From the NCBI RefSeq assembly GCF_005405305.1, contig NZ_BJDU01000002.1, positions 248,001-312,000 on the forward strand: a stretch of 64,000 nt of DNA, written 5' to 3'. Position 1 is the first letter of the stretch; each line of letters begins with the position of its first letter. Under the pieces are notes generated by a model. That model saw only the letters and a list, made by a program, of their open reading frames with translations, did not search any database and was not told where the DNA came from. The translations under genes were made by a program, and so were the position numbers. Positions 27,075 through 34,941 of the stretch are shown piece by piece. The DNA is from Companilactobacillus formosensis (lineage in GTDB: Bacteria; Bacillota; Bacilli; Lactobacillales; Lactobacillaceae).

Positions 27075-29075
27075 CTATTCCTTATTCAATAAATCGTCAA
27101 CGATTTTACTGTCGATTGGATCAGTTGCATCAACTTTTTCAAGGATATTGTCCCCTTCTTCAGTTCCGTTGAAACGAACATTTTCTTCGATCCAATCACG
27201 ACGTGGTTTAACTTTGTCACCCATCAGGGTAGTTACACGACGTTCTGCTAATGCAGCATCATCGATATTGACACGAATCAAAATTCGATTGGCAGGATCC
27301 ATAGTCGTCTTCCAAAGTTGATCGGCATTCATTTCACCTAAACCTTTGAATCGTTGCAAGTCGTACCCTTTACCCATTTCTTTGATACCAGCTTTCAATT
27401 CATCTGGCGTCCAAGCGTATTTAGTCTTTGTCTTAGCACCTTTACCTTTTTGCAAACGATAAAGTGGTGACAAGGCAATGTATACGTGGCCTGATTCAAC
27501 TAATGGGCGCATGTAGCGATAGAAGAACGTCAATAACAAAATTTGAATGTGAGAACCATCATCATCGGCATCGGTCATAATAATGATCTTGTCATAATTT
27601 CTGTCTTCAAGTTTGAAGTCAGCTCCGACACCAGCACCGATAGTATAGATCATCGTATTGATTTCTTCGTTTTTGTAGATGTCTTCTAGTTTAGCCTTTT
27701 GAGTATTCAAAACCTTACCACGCAATGGCAAGATGGCTTGGAATTTTCTGTCTCGACCTTGTTTAGCAGAGCCACCGGCAGAATCACCCTCGACTAAGAA
27801 TAGCTCATTCTTATCAGGATTCTTTGATTGAGCAGGTGTCAATTTACCAGACAACAACCCGTCAGTTTTCTTGTTTTTCTTACCGCTACGAGTACTTTCA
27901 CGAGCTTTTCTGGCAGCATCCCTAGCTTCACGGGCTTTGAGAGCTTTTTTGACGAGCATTTGTGCCTGCTCACCATTTTCCATCAAGTAGAAACTCATTT
28001 GTTCATAAACTAGTTGATCAACAGCTGATCTTGCTTGAGGAGTACCAAGTTTTCCTTTAGTTTGACCTTCAAATTGCAAAATTTCTTCGGGGATACGAAC
28101 GGAAATAATTGCTGATAAACCTTCACGAACATCACTACCTTCAAGGTTCTTGCTATTTTCTTTTAATAGTCCGACCTTTCTAGCATAGTCATTGAACGCT
28201 TTAGTTAAACCAGACTTCATTCCGGCTTCGTGCGTCCCACCATCAGCAGTCCGAACATTATTAACAAACGAGATAATATTTTCAGAATAACCGTCATTGT
28301 ATTGACCAGAAAATTCGATCTCAATATCTGAATTAGTACCTTCTACGTAGAAAATTCCACCTAAAGCATCTTTTCCTTCGTTGAGGTATTTAACAAATGA
28401 TTGAATACCGTCTTCATAGTGGAATACTTCTTCTTTGTCTTCTTCGCCACGTTTGTCGGTGATGGTAAATTTAACACCTTTGAGCAAGAAAGCTGACTCA
28501 CGAAGTCTTTCAGCTAAAGTATCGAAATTAAATTTGGTTGTTTGAAAGATCGTCTTGTCAGGTTTGAAACTGATTGTTGTTCCACTGCCTTCTTTAGTTG
28601 AACCCGTCTTCTTCAAGGTTCCAACGGGATGACCACCATTTTCAAAACGTTCTTCGTAAACTTTGTGATCACGAACGACTCGAACTGTCATCCATTCGGA
28701 CAAGGCATTTACAACTGATGAACCTACACCGTGTAGACCACCAGACGTTTTGTAACTATTTTCGGAGAATTTACCTCCGGCATGTAGAACCGTTAAGATA
28801 ACTTCAATCGTTGGACGACCAGATGAATGCATTCCCGTTGGCATTCCTCGACCGTGATCAACGACAGTAATGCTACTATCTTTGTTGATAGTGACATTGA
28901 TCTCCTTACCAAATCCTGATAGAGCTTCATCGACTGCGTTATCGACAATTTCATAGACCAAGTGATGTAATCCACGTGAATCTGTGGAACCAATGTACAT
29001 ACCAGGTCTTTTTCGTACAGCTTCTAATCCTTCAAGGATTTGAATTGACGAATCATCATAAGATGATTTTGGCAT
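27075..29075 (-). CDS. parE: DNA topoisomerase IV subunit B
   Basis: The 666-residue ATPase subunit carries the GHKL nucleotide-binding site (EIVDNAVDEAL, DHGRGMPTG, GGLHGVGSSVVNAL), the transducer domain and the TOPRIM domain (LVEGDSAGGSAKQGRDRKFQAILPL, then DADDDGSHI). The pattern is ParE rather than GyrB, and parC follows directly. The promoter region upstream has an extended -10 and a LexA-like inverted repeat. It lies divergent to plsY. Confidence 0.96.
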   Translation of the reverse strand: MPKSSYDDSSIQILEGLEAVRKRPGMYIGSTDSRGLHHLVYEIVDNAVDEALSGFGKEINVTINKDSSITVVDHGRGMPTGMHSSGRPTIEVILTVLHAGGKFSENSYKTSGGLHGVGSSVVNALSEWMTVRVVRDHKVYEERFENGGHPVGTLKKTGSTKEGSGTTISFKPDKTIFQTTKFNFDTLAERLRESAFLLKGVKFTITDKRGEEDKEEVFHYEDGIQSFVKYLNEGKDALGGIFYVEGTNSDIEIEFSGQYNDGYSENIISFVNNVRTADGGTHEAGMKSGLTKAFNDYARKVGLLKENSKNLEGSDVREGLSAIISVRIPEEILQFEGQTKGKLGTPQARSAVDQLVYEQMSFYLMENGEQAQMLVKKALKAREARDAARKARESTRSGKKNKKTDGLLSGKLTPAQSKNPDKNELFLVEGDSAGGSAKQGRDRKFQAILPLRGKVLNTQKAKLEDIYKNEEINTMIYTIGAGVGADFKLEDRNYDKIIIMTDADDDGSHIQILLLTFFYRYMRPLVESGHVYIALSPLYRLQKGKGAKTKTKYAWTPDELKAGIKEMGKGYDLQRFKGLGEMNADQLWKTTMDPANRILIRVNIDDAALAERRVTTLMGDKVKPRRDWIEENVRFNGTEEGDNILEKVDATDPIDSKIVDDLLNKE

Positions 29076-29117
29076 TTATATCATTCCTTTTTCATTTACT
29101 ACTGCAGTTATTTTAGT

Positions 29118-29157
29118 ATTATAACACTATCCACACTATACGAATATACGTTCGTAT
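29118..29157 (-). promoter_or_regulatory. parEC promoter with a LexA-like inverted repeat
   Basis: On the minus strand TGTTATAAT (TATAAT at plus 29118-29123) is an extended -10. ATACGAA-TATACG-TTCGTAT at 29138-29157 is a perfect 7-base inverted repeat whose core CGAATATACGTTCG differs by one base from the Firmicute LexA box CGAAC-N4-GTTCG. It lies over the -35 position, where a repressor would compete with RNA polymerase. Confidence 0.5.
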
Positions 29158-29190
29158 TCAAGAGAAATCTTTTATTTTTAGCTAAAATAG

Positions 29191-29219
29191 TGGATAATGT
29201 CTAGGTTGGTATTTATAAT
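29191..29219 (+). promoter_or_regulatory. Probable plsY promoter
   Basis: TGGATA (29191-29196), 17 bases, TATAAT (29214-29219), about 60 bases before the plsY start. The -35 matches the consensus at four of six positions. Confidence 0.5.
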
Positions 29220-29281
29220 TCTTGTAAAACACCATAGAATTACAATATACCAAAAAATAAAGCTGAGAGAGTGATTTTTTA

Positions 29282-29905
29282 ATGAAACTTCTCATTTGTG
29301 CCATTTTAGCCTATTTAATCGGCTCATTTCCAACTGCTTATCTAGTCGGAAAGATTTTTTTCCACAAAAATATTTTCGATTACGGTAGTGGTAACGTTGG
29401 AACCACAAATGCTTACCGGGTCTTCGGTAAATACGCCGGAACTGTTGTTTTGATAATTGATATCTTAAAAGGAACCTTAGGAGCGTTGATGCCGGTCTTC
29501 TTTGGACTCGATCATCATTGGGTTCTTTTCGTCGGAATCTGTGCTGTTATTGGCCACTGCTTCTCTATCTTCTTGAAATTCAGAGGTGGCAAGGCTGTCG
29601 CTACTAGTGCCGGTATTTTACTAGCTTACAATCCTTTACTATTTACGATTTGTTTTATCGTCTTAGCAACAATCGTTTATGTTACTAGTATGGTCAGCGT
29701 GGCTAGTTTAACAACCGTACTCTTCTTTACTGTCGCTTCGTTATTTTTGCACGACTGGATCTTAACTACCGTCGCTGCTATTGTTACCGTTATTATTTAT
29801 GTTCGTCACATTCCTAATATCAAGCGATTACTCAAAGGCAAAGAAAACCTCGTTCCAATCGGTCTACAGTACAAAAAGCAACAAGCTAAGAAAAATCAAA
29901 AATAA
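29282..29905 (+). CDS. plsY: Acyl-phosphate:glycerol-3-phosphate acyltransferase
   Basis: PlsY starts phospholipid synthesis by moving the acyl group of acyl phosphate to glycerol-3-phosphate at the membrane. The 207-residue protein has about six hydrophobic segments and the three family motifs: GSGNVGTTNAYR (about 37-48), GHCFSIFLKFRGGKAVATSAG (about 97-117) and the C-terminal HIPNIKRLLKGKE. It is divergent from parEC and is followed by a terminator. The basic tail KKQQAKKNQK is normal. Confidence 0.95.
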   Translation: MKLLICAILAYLIGSFPTAYLVGKIFFHKNIFDYGSGNVGTTNAYRVFGKYAGTVVLIIDILKGTLGALMPVFFGLDHHWVLFVGICAVIGHCFSIFLKFRGGKAVATSAGILLAYNPLLFTICFIVLATIVYVTSMVSVASLTTVLFFTVASLFLHDWILTTVAAIVTVIIYVRHIPNIKRLLKGKENLVPIGLQYKKQQAKKNQK

Positions 29906-29911
29906 TTCTAC

Positions 29912-29953
29912 AAAAAAGCAGGTCGAGAAATTAACTTCTCAACCTGCTTTTTT
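29912..29953. terminator. Bidirectional terminator between plsY and the ABC exporter
   Basis: AAGCAGGTCGAGAA pairs with TTCTCAACCTGCTT (one mismatch) around a short loop at 29917-29951, with A and T runs outside. Confidence 0.85.
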
Positions 29954-29956
29954 TGA

Positions 29957-31738
29957 CTAATTTGTGACCATTTGATCTTTATAAAGACCGGCATAAAAAC
30001 CATCTTCTGCCAAAAGGGTTTGATGATTACCTTGTTCAATAATATTTCCGTCTTTTAAGACTACGATTTTGTCAGCGTTTAAAATCGTCTTCAAACGGTG
30101 AGCAATAACAAAACTCGTCCGTCCTTGAATCACCCGATCCATCGCTGCTTGAATATTTGCTTCAGTAACTGTATCAACGTTAGAAGTTGCCTCATCCAGA
30201 ATCAACAACTGTGGATTAGTCAAAATCGTTCTTGCAATCGACATCAGTTGCTTTTGACCGGCAGAGAAAATACTCTGTTCATCTGAAACTTTTGTATCAT
30301 AGCCATCAGGCAAACTCATAATAAATTCATGAATATTGGCTTGCTTAGCGGCATCAATCACTCGATCCATTGAAGCACTGGGATCACCGTAACGAATGTT
30401 ATCAGCAATCGTCCCTGAGAACAATTGAGGATCTTGCAAAACGATCCCTACGTTCTTACGCAACTTCTGTAAGTCAAATTGACGAATGTCCACACCATCG
30501 ATGGTAATAGCACCACTGTCGACGTCATAGAAGCGATTCAACAAATTCATGACCGTAGTCTTACCTGAACCAGTTGGACCCACTAATGCAACCATTTCGC
30601 CCTTGTGGACTGAAATAGATACGCCATGCAAGATTTCTTTGCCCGGTAAGTAGCTGAAATGCACATTATCAATTTGTAGTTCTTTTTTGATGCCGTCCAG
30701 CGACTTGCCATCTTTTGGTGCAATTTCATCAGGTTGGCTTCTCACTTCATCAACCCGACGAGCTCCAGTGATAGCTAGTTGAATCATCCCGTACAAACTA
30801 GTTAAAGACATGATTGGTTGATAGTATTGCTGTGCGTAGTTTACGAAGACTACGACTAAGGCCAAAGCTGCTCCAGTCGACATCGTACCGTTTAAAGCAA
30901 ACCATGAACCAAAGAAAATAACGATTGCTGTGTTCAACAGTGACATCCCTTGCATCAAAGGATTCAAAACCCCAGACCAAATTTGACCAGACATAGCCGA
31001 TTTACGAACTGTTTGGTTGTGTTTCAAGAAACCTTTAATCGAGTCCTTTTGTAAGCCGTTAGTAATAATGACTTTTTGGGCAGTGACTTGTTCATTGATA
31101 TAACCGTTCAATTTACCGATATCATCTTGTTGACGATTAACTGCTACACCAGCTTTTTTCATCACAAATCCCGCTACGATCAAGGCTACTGGCGTTGAAG
31201 CCATCGTTACCCAAGCCATAGTGACGTTTTGGTTGAACATAACAATCAACAAACCGATAAACTGTGCCACTGACAAGAAAATTTCAATCAGAGCTTGATT
31301 CATCGCATTGAAGATATTATCTAAATCAGACGTATAACGAGCTAAAATATCGCCATCACTGTGAGAATCAAAGTATTTAACTTGCATCCGTTGCATTTTT
31401 CTAAACATTCCCACACGCATAGTACCGGTAGAGAAGGCTGTAATTCTAGCCAAGATCCAACTGGCAATCAAAAGCGTTGATGCATCCCCAATATACAAAC
31501 TCAAATAGATCCACAATGTTTTATGGAAATTTCCTAAACTGGCATTTTCACGAGTGGCTGCATCAGTCCACTGTTGTAAGTAAGTCGTTAACTCTGAAAC
31601 TGCTTTTCCTAAATAAGTTGGGGCAATAACGATACAGGCAGTTGAAATACCAATCAAGATAGATGTCATTAAGAACCCAAACCAGTATTTTTTCAAATAA
31701 TGCCAATAGTATTTCCCAGCATTTTTCAAATCACTCAT
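29957..31738 (-). CDS. Heterodimeric ABC multidrug exporter, canonical-ATPase half (LmrD/BmrD-like)
   Basis: The 593-residue half-transporter has six helices (residues 1-330) and an ATPase domain with Walker A GPTGSGKTT, signature FSAGQKQLMSIAR, Walker B LLILDEATSNVD with the catalytic glutamate, and switch His in VIAHRLKTI. The signature FSAGQ is weakened. Paired with the next gene, whose ATPase lacks the glutamate and histidine, it gives one active and one degenerate ATP site. Start and stop codons overlap by one base (TAATG) with the upstream gene, so translation is coupled. Substrates are probably hydrophobic drugs or lipids. Confidence 0.92.
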   Translation of the reverse strand: MSDLKNAGKYYWHYLKKYWFGFLMTSILIGISTACIVIAPTYLGKAVSELTTYLQQWTDAATRENASLGNFHKTLWIYLSLYIGDASTLLIASWILARITAFSTGTMRVGMFRKMQRMQVKYFDSHSDGDILARYTSDLDNIFNAMNQALIEIFLSVAQFIGLLIVMFNQNVTMAWVTMASTPVALIVAGFVMKKAGVAVNRQQDDIGKLNGYINEQVTAQKVIITNGLQKDSIKGFLKHNQTVRKSAMSGQIWSGVLNPLMQGMSLLNTAIVIFFGSWFALNGTMSTGAALALVVVFVNYAQQYYQPIMSLTSLYGMIQLAITGARRVDEVRSQPDEIAPKDGKSLDGIKKELQIDNVHFSYLPGKEILHGVSISVHKGEMVALVGPTGSGKTTVMNLLNRFYDVDSGAITIDGVDIRQFDLQKLRKNVGIVLQDPQLFSGTIADNIRYGDPSASMDRVIDAAKQANIHEFIMSLPDGYDTKVSDEQSIFSAGQKQLMSIARTILTNPQLLILDEATSNVDTVTEANIQAAMDRVIQGRTSFVIAHRLKTILNADKIVVLKDGNIIEQGNHQTLLAEDGFYAGLYKDQMVTN

Positions 31739-33456
31739 TATTTTGCCCCCTCTCTAGCCTTTTGTGTCTTGTAAATTTCTTGATAAACAGCATTATCAGC
31801 CACTAACTGATGATGATTGCCGTTACCAACTATTTGTCCATCATCCATGACTAAAATTTTATCGGCACGAATAATTGAAGAAATCTTTTCAGCTATTACG
31901 ACTGTTGTAGTGTGTTGCAAATCTTTATCCAATGCTTCTTGAACTAATTTTTCTGATTTAGCATCAAGAGCTGAGGTCGCATCGTCAAGGATCAAAATCT
32001 TTGGATTAGCGATAACCCCTCGAGTGATAGAAAGACGTTGTTTTTGACCACCAGAGAAGTTAGATGAACGCTCTTCAACGGGCGCATCATAAGTTTGTGG
32101 TAAACGTTCAATAAATTCAGATGCTTGAGCGATATTAGCAGCCCATTGCATTTGTGTAACGGTTGCATCTTCTTTTACTTGACGCAAGTTAGCTGAAATC
32201 GTTCCGGAAAACATCGTTGAACGCTGCAAAACATAGGCAACCGTCTCACGAAGAGATTTTTCTGGCAATTGTTTGATATCAACTCCGCCAATTTTAATAA
32301 CTCCAGAATCTGGGTCATACAACCGCGCAATCAATTGTGCCAAAGTCGTTTTACCTGATCCAGTAGCACCAACGATACCTATCATTTCACCAGCTTTAAT
32401 CGTGAAAGAAACATCTTTTAAAGTTGGTTCATCATCGCCTGGATAAGTGAAACTAACATGGTCAAATTCGATGTCACCAGCGACTGGTTTATCATCACCT
32501 TGAACATAATTCATACTTGGATCAGTAGCCATAACCTCTCCAATTCGTCCTAGTGAGATATTAGCTCTAGAAGCTGCAATCATTAAGAAACCACCGTTGA
32601 TGACCGCAAATAAAATCTGCATCAAATAAGAAATAAAACTAGTAATAGCTGCTAAATACGTTGGATGTGTCGTCACATTTTGTCCAACAATGTAAATTGC
32701 TATAGCAACAGCAATATTTGCAGTTAAAAAGAACGCTGGCATTAAAATAGCAAAATTATAACCAATCTTAGCTGTAACTTTCGTTAATTTATCTGATACC
32801 TTTGAAAATTTTGCAATTTCATTAGGCTCTTGGACGAAAGATTTAACAACTCGAATTCCCATTAAATTCTCACGAGCTACAGTATTGACATCTTCGATAT
32901 TTTGTTGAGTTTGACCAAAGTAATCGCTCATCTTCTTGTATGAGTAAAAGCTGACACCTAAAACGATAATCATCATACCAATCAAAACCCACCACTGCTG
33001 TGGCATTGTTACCATCGCTAAAATAAATGCTCCAAGAAATAGCAATGGAATTCGACTGATCTGTTGGAACCCAGCCATGACGATCTGTTGGACTTGATTA
33101 ATATCATTAGTCATACGCACGACTAAATTGGATGCTGAAAACTTTTCAACATCCGCATATGCAAAAGACTGCACTTTGTTGTATAAATCAGCACGCAAAT
33201 CAGTGGCTACGCCCAAAGCAACGTGTGCTGAATAAATCGTATTGATAACCCCAGCAATAATACCGATAATTGCTAGACCTATCAAAAGGATTCCTTGTTG
33301 AAAAATAGTTGCTTTGTCACCTTTTAAAATTGCATTCATAACGACTTGTAACAATCTTGGCTGCCAAAGTGTCGCAAAAACTAAAGCAATAACTGAAATG
33401 ACCGCAATATAAGCGTCTTTTCGATAGCGCTTAACATATGGAATCAATACCTTCAT
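31738..33456 (-). CDS. Heterodimeric ABC multidrug exporter, degenerate-ATPase half (LmrC/BmrC-like)
   Basis: This 572-residue half-transporter has six helices and an ATPase domain with Walker A GATGSGKTT and a good signature NFSGGQKQRLS, but Walker B reads ILILDDATSALD (Asp for the catalytic Glu) and the switch position reads VVIAEKISS (no His). This is the known asymmetry of LmrC/BmrC-type subunits. I start at ATG 33456 behind AGGGAGG; the frame is open far upstream but runs through the attenuator and leader ORF. A strong promoter, leader ORF and terminator precede the gene. Confidence 0.92.
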   Translation of the reverse strand: MKVLIPYVKRYRKDAYIAVISVIALVFATLWQPRLLQVVMNAILKGDKATIFQQGILLIGLAIIGIIAGVINTIYSAHVALGVATDLRADLYNKVQSFAYADVEKFSASNLVVRMTNDINQVQQIVMAGFQQISRIPLLFLGAFILAMVTMPQQWWVLIGMMIIVLGVSFYSYKKMSDYFGQTQQNIEDVNTVARENLMGIRVVKSFVQEPNEIAKFSKVSDKLTKVTAKIGYNFAILMPAFFLTANIAVAIAIYIVGQNVTTHPTYLAAITSFISYLMQILFAVINGGFLMIAASRANISLGRIGEVMATDPSMNYVQGDDKPVAGDIEFDHVSFTYPGDDEPTLKDVSFTIKAGEMIGIVGATGSGKTTLAQLIARLYDPDSGVIKIGGVDIKQLPEKSLRETVAYVLQRSTMFSGTISANLRQVKEDATVTQMQWAANIAQASEFIERLPQTYDAPVEERSSNFSGGQKQRLSITRGVIANPKILILDDATSALDAKSEKLVQEALDKDLQHTTTVVIAEKISSIIRADKILVMDDGQIVGNGNHHQLVADNAVYQEIYKTQKAREGAK

Positions 33457-33485
33457 AAATAACCTCCCTCTTTCATTCATCCAGT

Positions 33486-33529
33486 AAAAAAAAAGACACT
33501 CAGTAGAAAAACTACTTAGCATCTTGTCT
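33486..33529 (-). terminator. Leader terminator (attenuator) upstream of the ABC exporter
   Basis: On the minus strand AGACA (plus 33525-33529) pairs with TGTCT (plus 33494-33498), and CTAAGTAG with CTACTGAG (one mismatch) around TTTTT; nine T follow. It ends about 30 bases before the start codon and after the promoter at 33587-33615, so unless it is opened most transcripts would stop here. The left arm overlaps codons three to seven of the leader ORF. Confidence 0.75.
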
Positions 33530-33536
33530 GGTACAA
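33516..33536 (-). CDS. Six-residue leader peptide of the ABC exporter (MYQTRC)
   Basis: TTG at 33536 is nine bases after a strong GGAGGG (plus 33546-33551) and is followed by five sense codons and TAA: Met-Tyr-Gln-Thr-Arg-Cys. The ORF overlaps the left arm of the leader terminator, so a ribosome slowed on it would keep the terminator from forming and allow the exporter genes to be read. B. subtilis bmrCD is known to be controlled by a translated leader (bmrB) in this way; here the peptide is far shorter. Translation has not been shown. Confidence 0.6.
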   Translation of the reverse strand: MYQTRC

Positions 33537-33586
33537 TTTTTTGGACCCTCCGATGAAACCTAAACTGAATGAAAACGTTAGTAGAA

Positions 33587-33615
33587 ATAGTACACTGAAA
33601 TAATATTTTTATCAA
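33587..33615 (-). promoter_or_regulatory. Strong promoter of the ABC exporter leader
   Basis: On the minus strand TTGATA (plus 33610-33615), exactly 17 bases, TACTAT (plus 33587-33592). Transcription would start near 33580 and give a leader of about 120 bases. Confidence 0.75.
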
Positions 33616-33743
33616 GAAAGATACATTACAAATATAAAAAATATTTTTAAAATATAAAATTTTTCCTAAATAAAATCACTTTTATCGATTGTTACTGATA
33701 AAATGAATTTAAAGCGTTATCATTTCGGGGAGGGATTAGATAG

Positions 33744-34436
33744 ATGGATTCAAACAATTTACCAACTAGAGCTCAATATCGCTCACAAAAACGCCACAAG
33801 CATTTCTACAGCCGTTGGTGGTTCTGGTTAATTATTATTATCATCGTTGTAGCCAGTGGTGCCACTGTCGGAATGAAGATTACTGCTACTGGTCCTTTCA
33901 AAGAAACCACCACTAAAGTCGAAAAAAAGCACACTACCAAAAAGAAAGTTAAAAAACAAACTGGCGTAACCTTTTATCAATACAATGGGATTTACTTAAA
34001 CGAAACTAGTGGAACGCCAATTGAAACCGTTCACAATATTTTAGGCAAACCTTCTTCGACTTCTATCACTGAAAATCAGGGCGTAAAAACTGAATTAGAT
34101 ACTTGGAATGACGTTCAAAATGGTCAATTAGGTTCCACCCTCAAGGTTAGTTTTGCTAACGGACATGCTATCAATAAGGCTTTGAATGGTTTAAAAGTTA
34201 AACGCTCAGAAAAGTTGGGCTTAGACGCTTACAGTTCAGTCCAAAATGGGCAGTCCATTGATGCTATTCATACTAATTTAGGAAAACCTAATAGTTATAG
34301 TGAATCGCTTGCTAATGGCAAATCAGTCATCAATTATACTTATTCATCTAATGTTTCTGGTGATACGGGAGCAAATTTTGTTGTTACCTTCACGGATGGT
34401 TCAGTGAGTGGTAAGAGCCAATCAGGGATGGAATAA
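33744..34436 (+). CDS. Membrane-anchored protein with two SmpA/BLIP-like repeats (DUF3862-like)
   Basis: The 230-residue protein has a short basic cytoplasmic head (RAQYRSQKRHKHFYSRWW), one membrane helix (residues about 28-46, WLIIIIIVVASGATVGM), a lysine/threonine-rich linker (56-75), and two similar extracellular domains of about 75 residues. Each has the SmpA/OmlA-like pattern: GTPIETVHNILGKPSSTS at about 94 and GQSIDAIHTNLGKPNSYS at about 174. The function in Gram-positives is unknown; this fold is found in proteins that bind others or assist envelope assembly. The ATG at 33744 follows GGGGAGGG. Confidence 0.75.
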   Translation: MDSNNLPTRAQYRSQKRHKHFYSRWWFWLIIIIIVVASGATVGMKITATGPFKETTTKVEKKHTTKKKVKKQTGVTFYQYNGIYLNETSGTPIETVHNILGKPSSTSITENQGVKTELDTWNDVQNGQLGSTLKVSFANGHAINKALNGLKVKRSEKLGLDAYSSVQNGQSIDAIHTNLGKPNSYSESLANGKSVINYTYSSNVSGDTGANFVVTFTDGSVSGKSQSGME

Positions 34437-34445
34437 TCTCATATT

Positions 34446-34484
34446 AAAAACCTCACTAGGCATATCTTGCCCAATGAGGTTTTT
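34446..34484. terminator. Bidirectional terminator
   Basis: AAAAACCTCA (34446-34455) is the inverse of TGAGGTTTTT (34475-34484). It separates the membrane-anchored protein from the convergent 92-residue protein. Confidence 0.8.
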
Positions 34485-34492
34485 GTTTGTCT

Positions 34493-34771
34493 TTAAAGTG
34501 GACTCCAAAATTTGCCAACTTCAGTTTTATCGACAGAATATTGGGATTCAACTATCTCAAATTGATTTAAAAATTCAACGATATCTTTTTTGAATTCCTC
34601 ATCTGATAATTTAGTCCCAATATACCAAGTATCATTGTTAACAGTAATCGGTCCCAAATCGTCATTGTATTTGCTTCTCACTTCATCATAAATTTTGTGT
34701 GCTGTATTACGATCCTTAAACTCGATCTCCCAAGTTTCTGGAATTACTTCAAATAATGATTTAAATTTCAT
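34493..34771 (-). CDS. Small protein of unknown function, 92 residues
   Basis: I do not recognise this family. The protein is soluble, acidic and rich in aromatic residues (MKFKSLFEVIPETWEIEFKD, NNDTWYIGTKL), with no signal peptide. The start codon has GGGGGAG upstream. It is transcribed alone from a promoter that overlaps a good cre match, so it is probably a catabolite-repressed gene. The size and helix-strand pattern would fit a small regulatory or binding protein, but nothing more can be said. Confidence 0.7.
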   Translation of the reverse strand: MKFKSLFEVIPETWEIEFKDRNTAHKIYDEVRSKYNDDLGPITVNNDTWYIGTKLSDEEFKKDIVEFLNQFEIVESQYSVDKTEVGKFWSPL

Positions 34772-34801
34772 CTTTTAAGCTCCCCCCTCGTCTTTATTCT
34801 C

Positions 34802-34829
34802 AGTATACCCTTATATGTAATCGCTTACT
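34802..34829 (-). promoter_or_regulatory. Promoter with cre site for the 92-residue protein
   Basis: On the minus strand TATACT (plus 34802-34807) is a likely -10. TGTAATCGCTTACT (plus 34816-34829) matches the cre consensus TGNAANCGNWNNCA at all but the last position and covers the -35 region, where CcpA would block transcription. Confidence 0.55.
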
Positions 34830-34882
34830 AAAAATGTCTTTGATCGCCTTTTTTAAACTCCTGAACGAATATCTTTGGATAC

Positions 34883-34926
34883 AAAAACAGAGTCCCATGA
34901 ATTTAAAAAATCATGAAACTCTGTTT
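34883..34926 (-). terminator. Terminator of the hslV-hslU-epimerase block
   Basis: ACAGAGT-CATGA pairs with TCATG-ACTCTGT around an A-rich loop; on the minus strand the final arm runs into TTTTTG. It is 16 bases past the epimerase stop. Confidence 0.75.
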
Positions 34927-34941
34927 ATTTTTAATCAATTA

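Noticed and set aside
33457-33615. N-terminal extension of the LmrC-like subunit
   Set aside because: It would run through the promoter, leader ORF and terminator, and the ATG at 33456 has AGGGAGG.
33709-33722. A cre-like TTAAAGCGTTATCA upstream of the membrane-anchored protein
   Set aside because: One mismatch falls on the conserved G and the promoter could not be placed, so I leave it out of the annotation.
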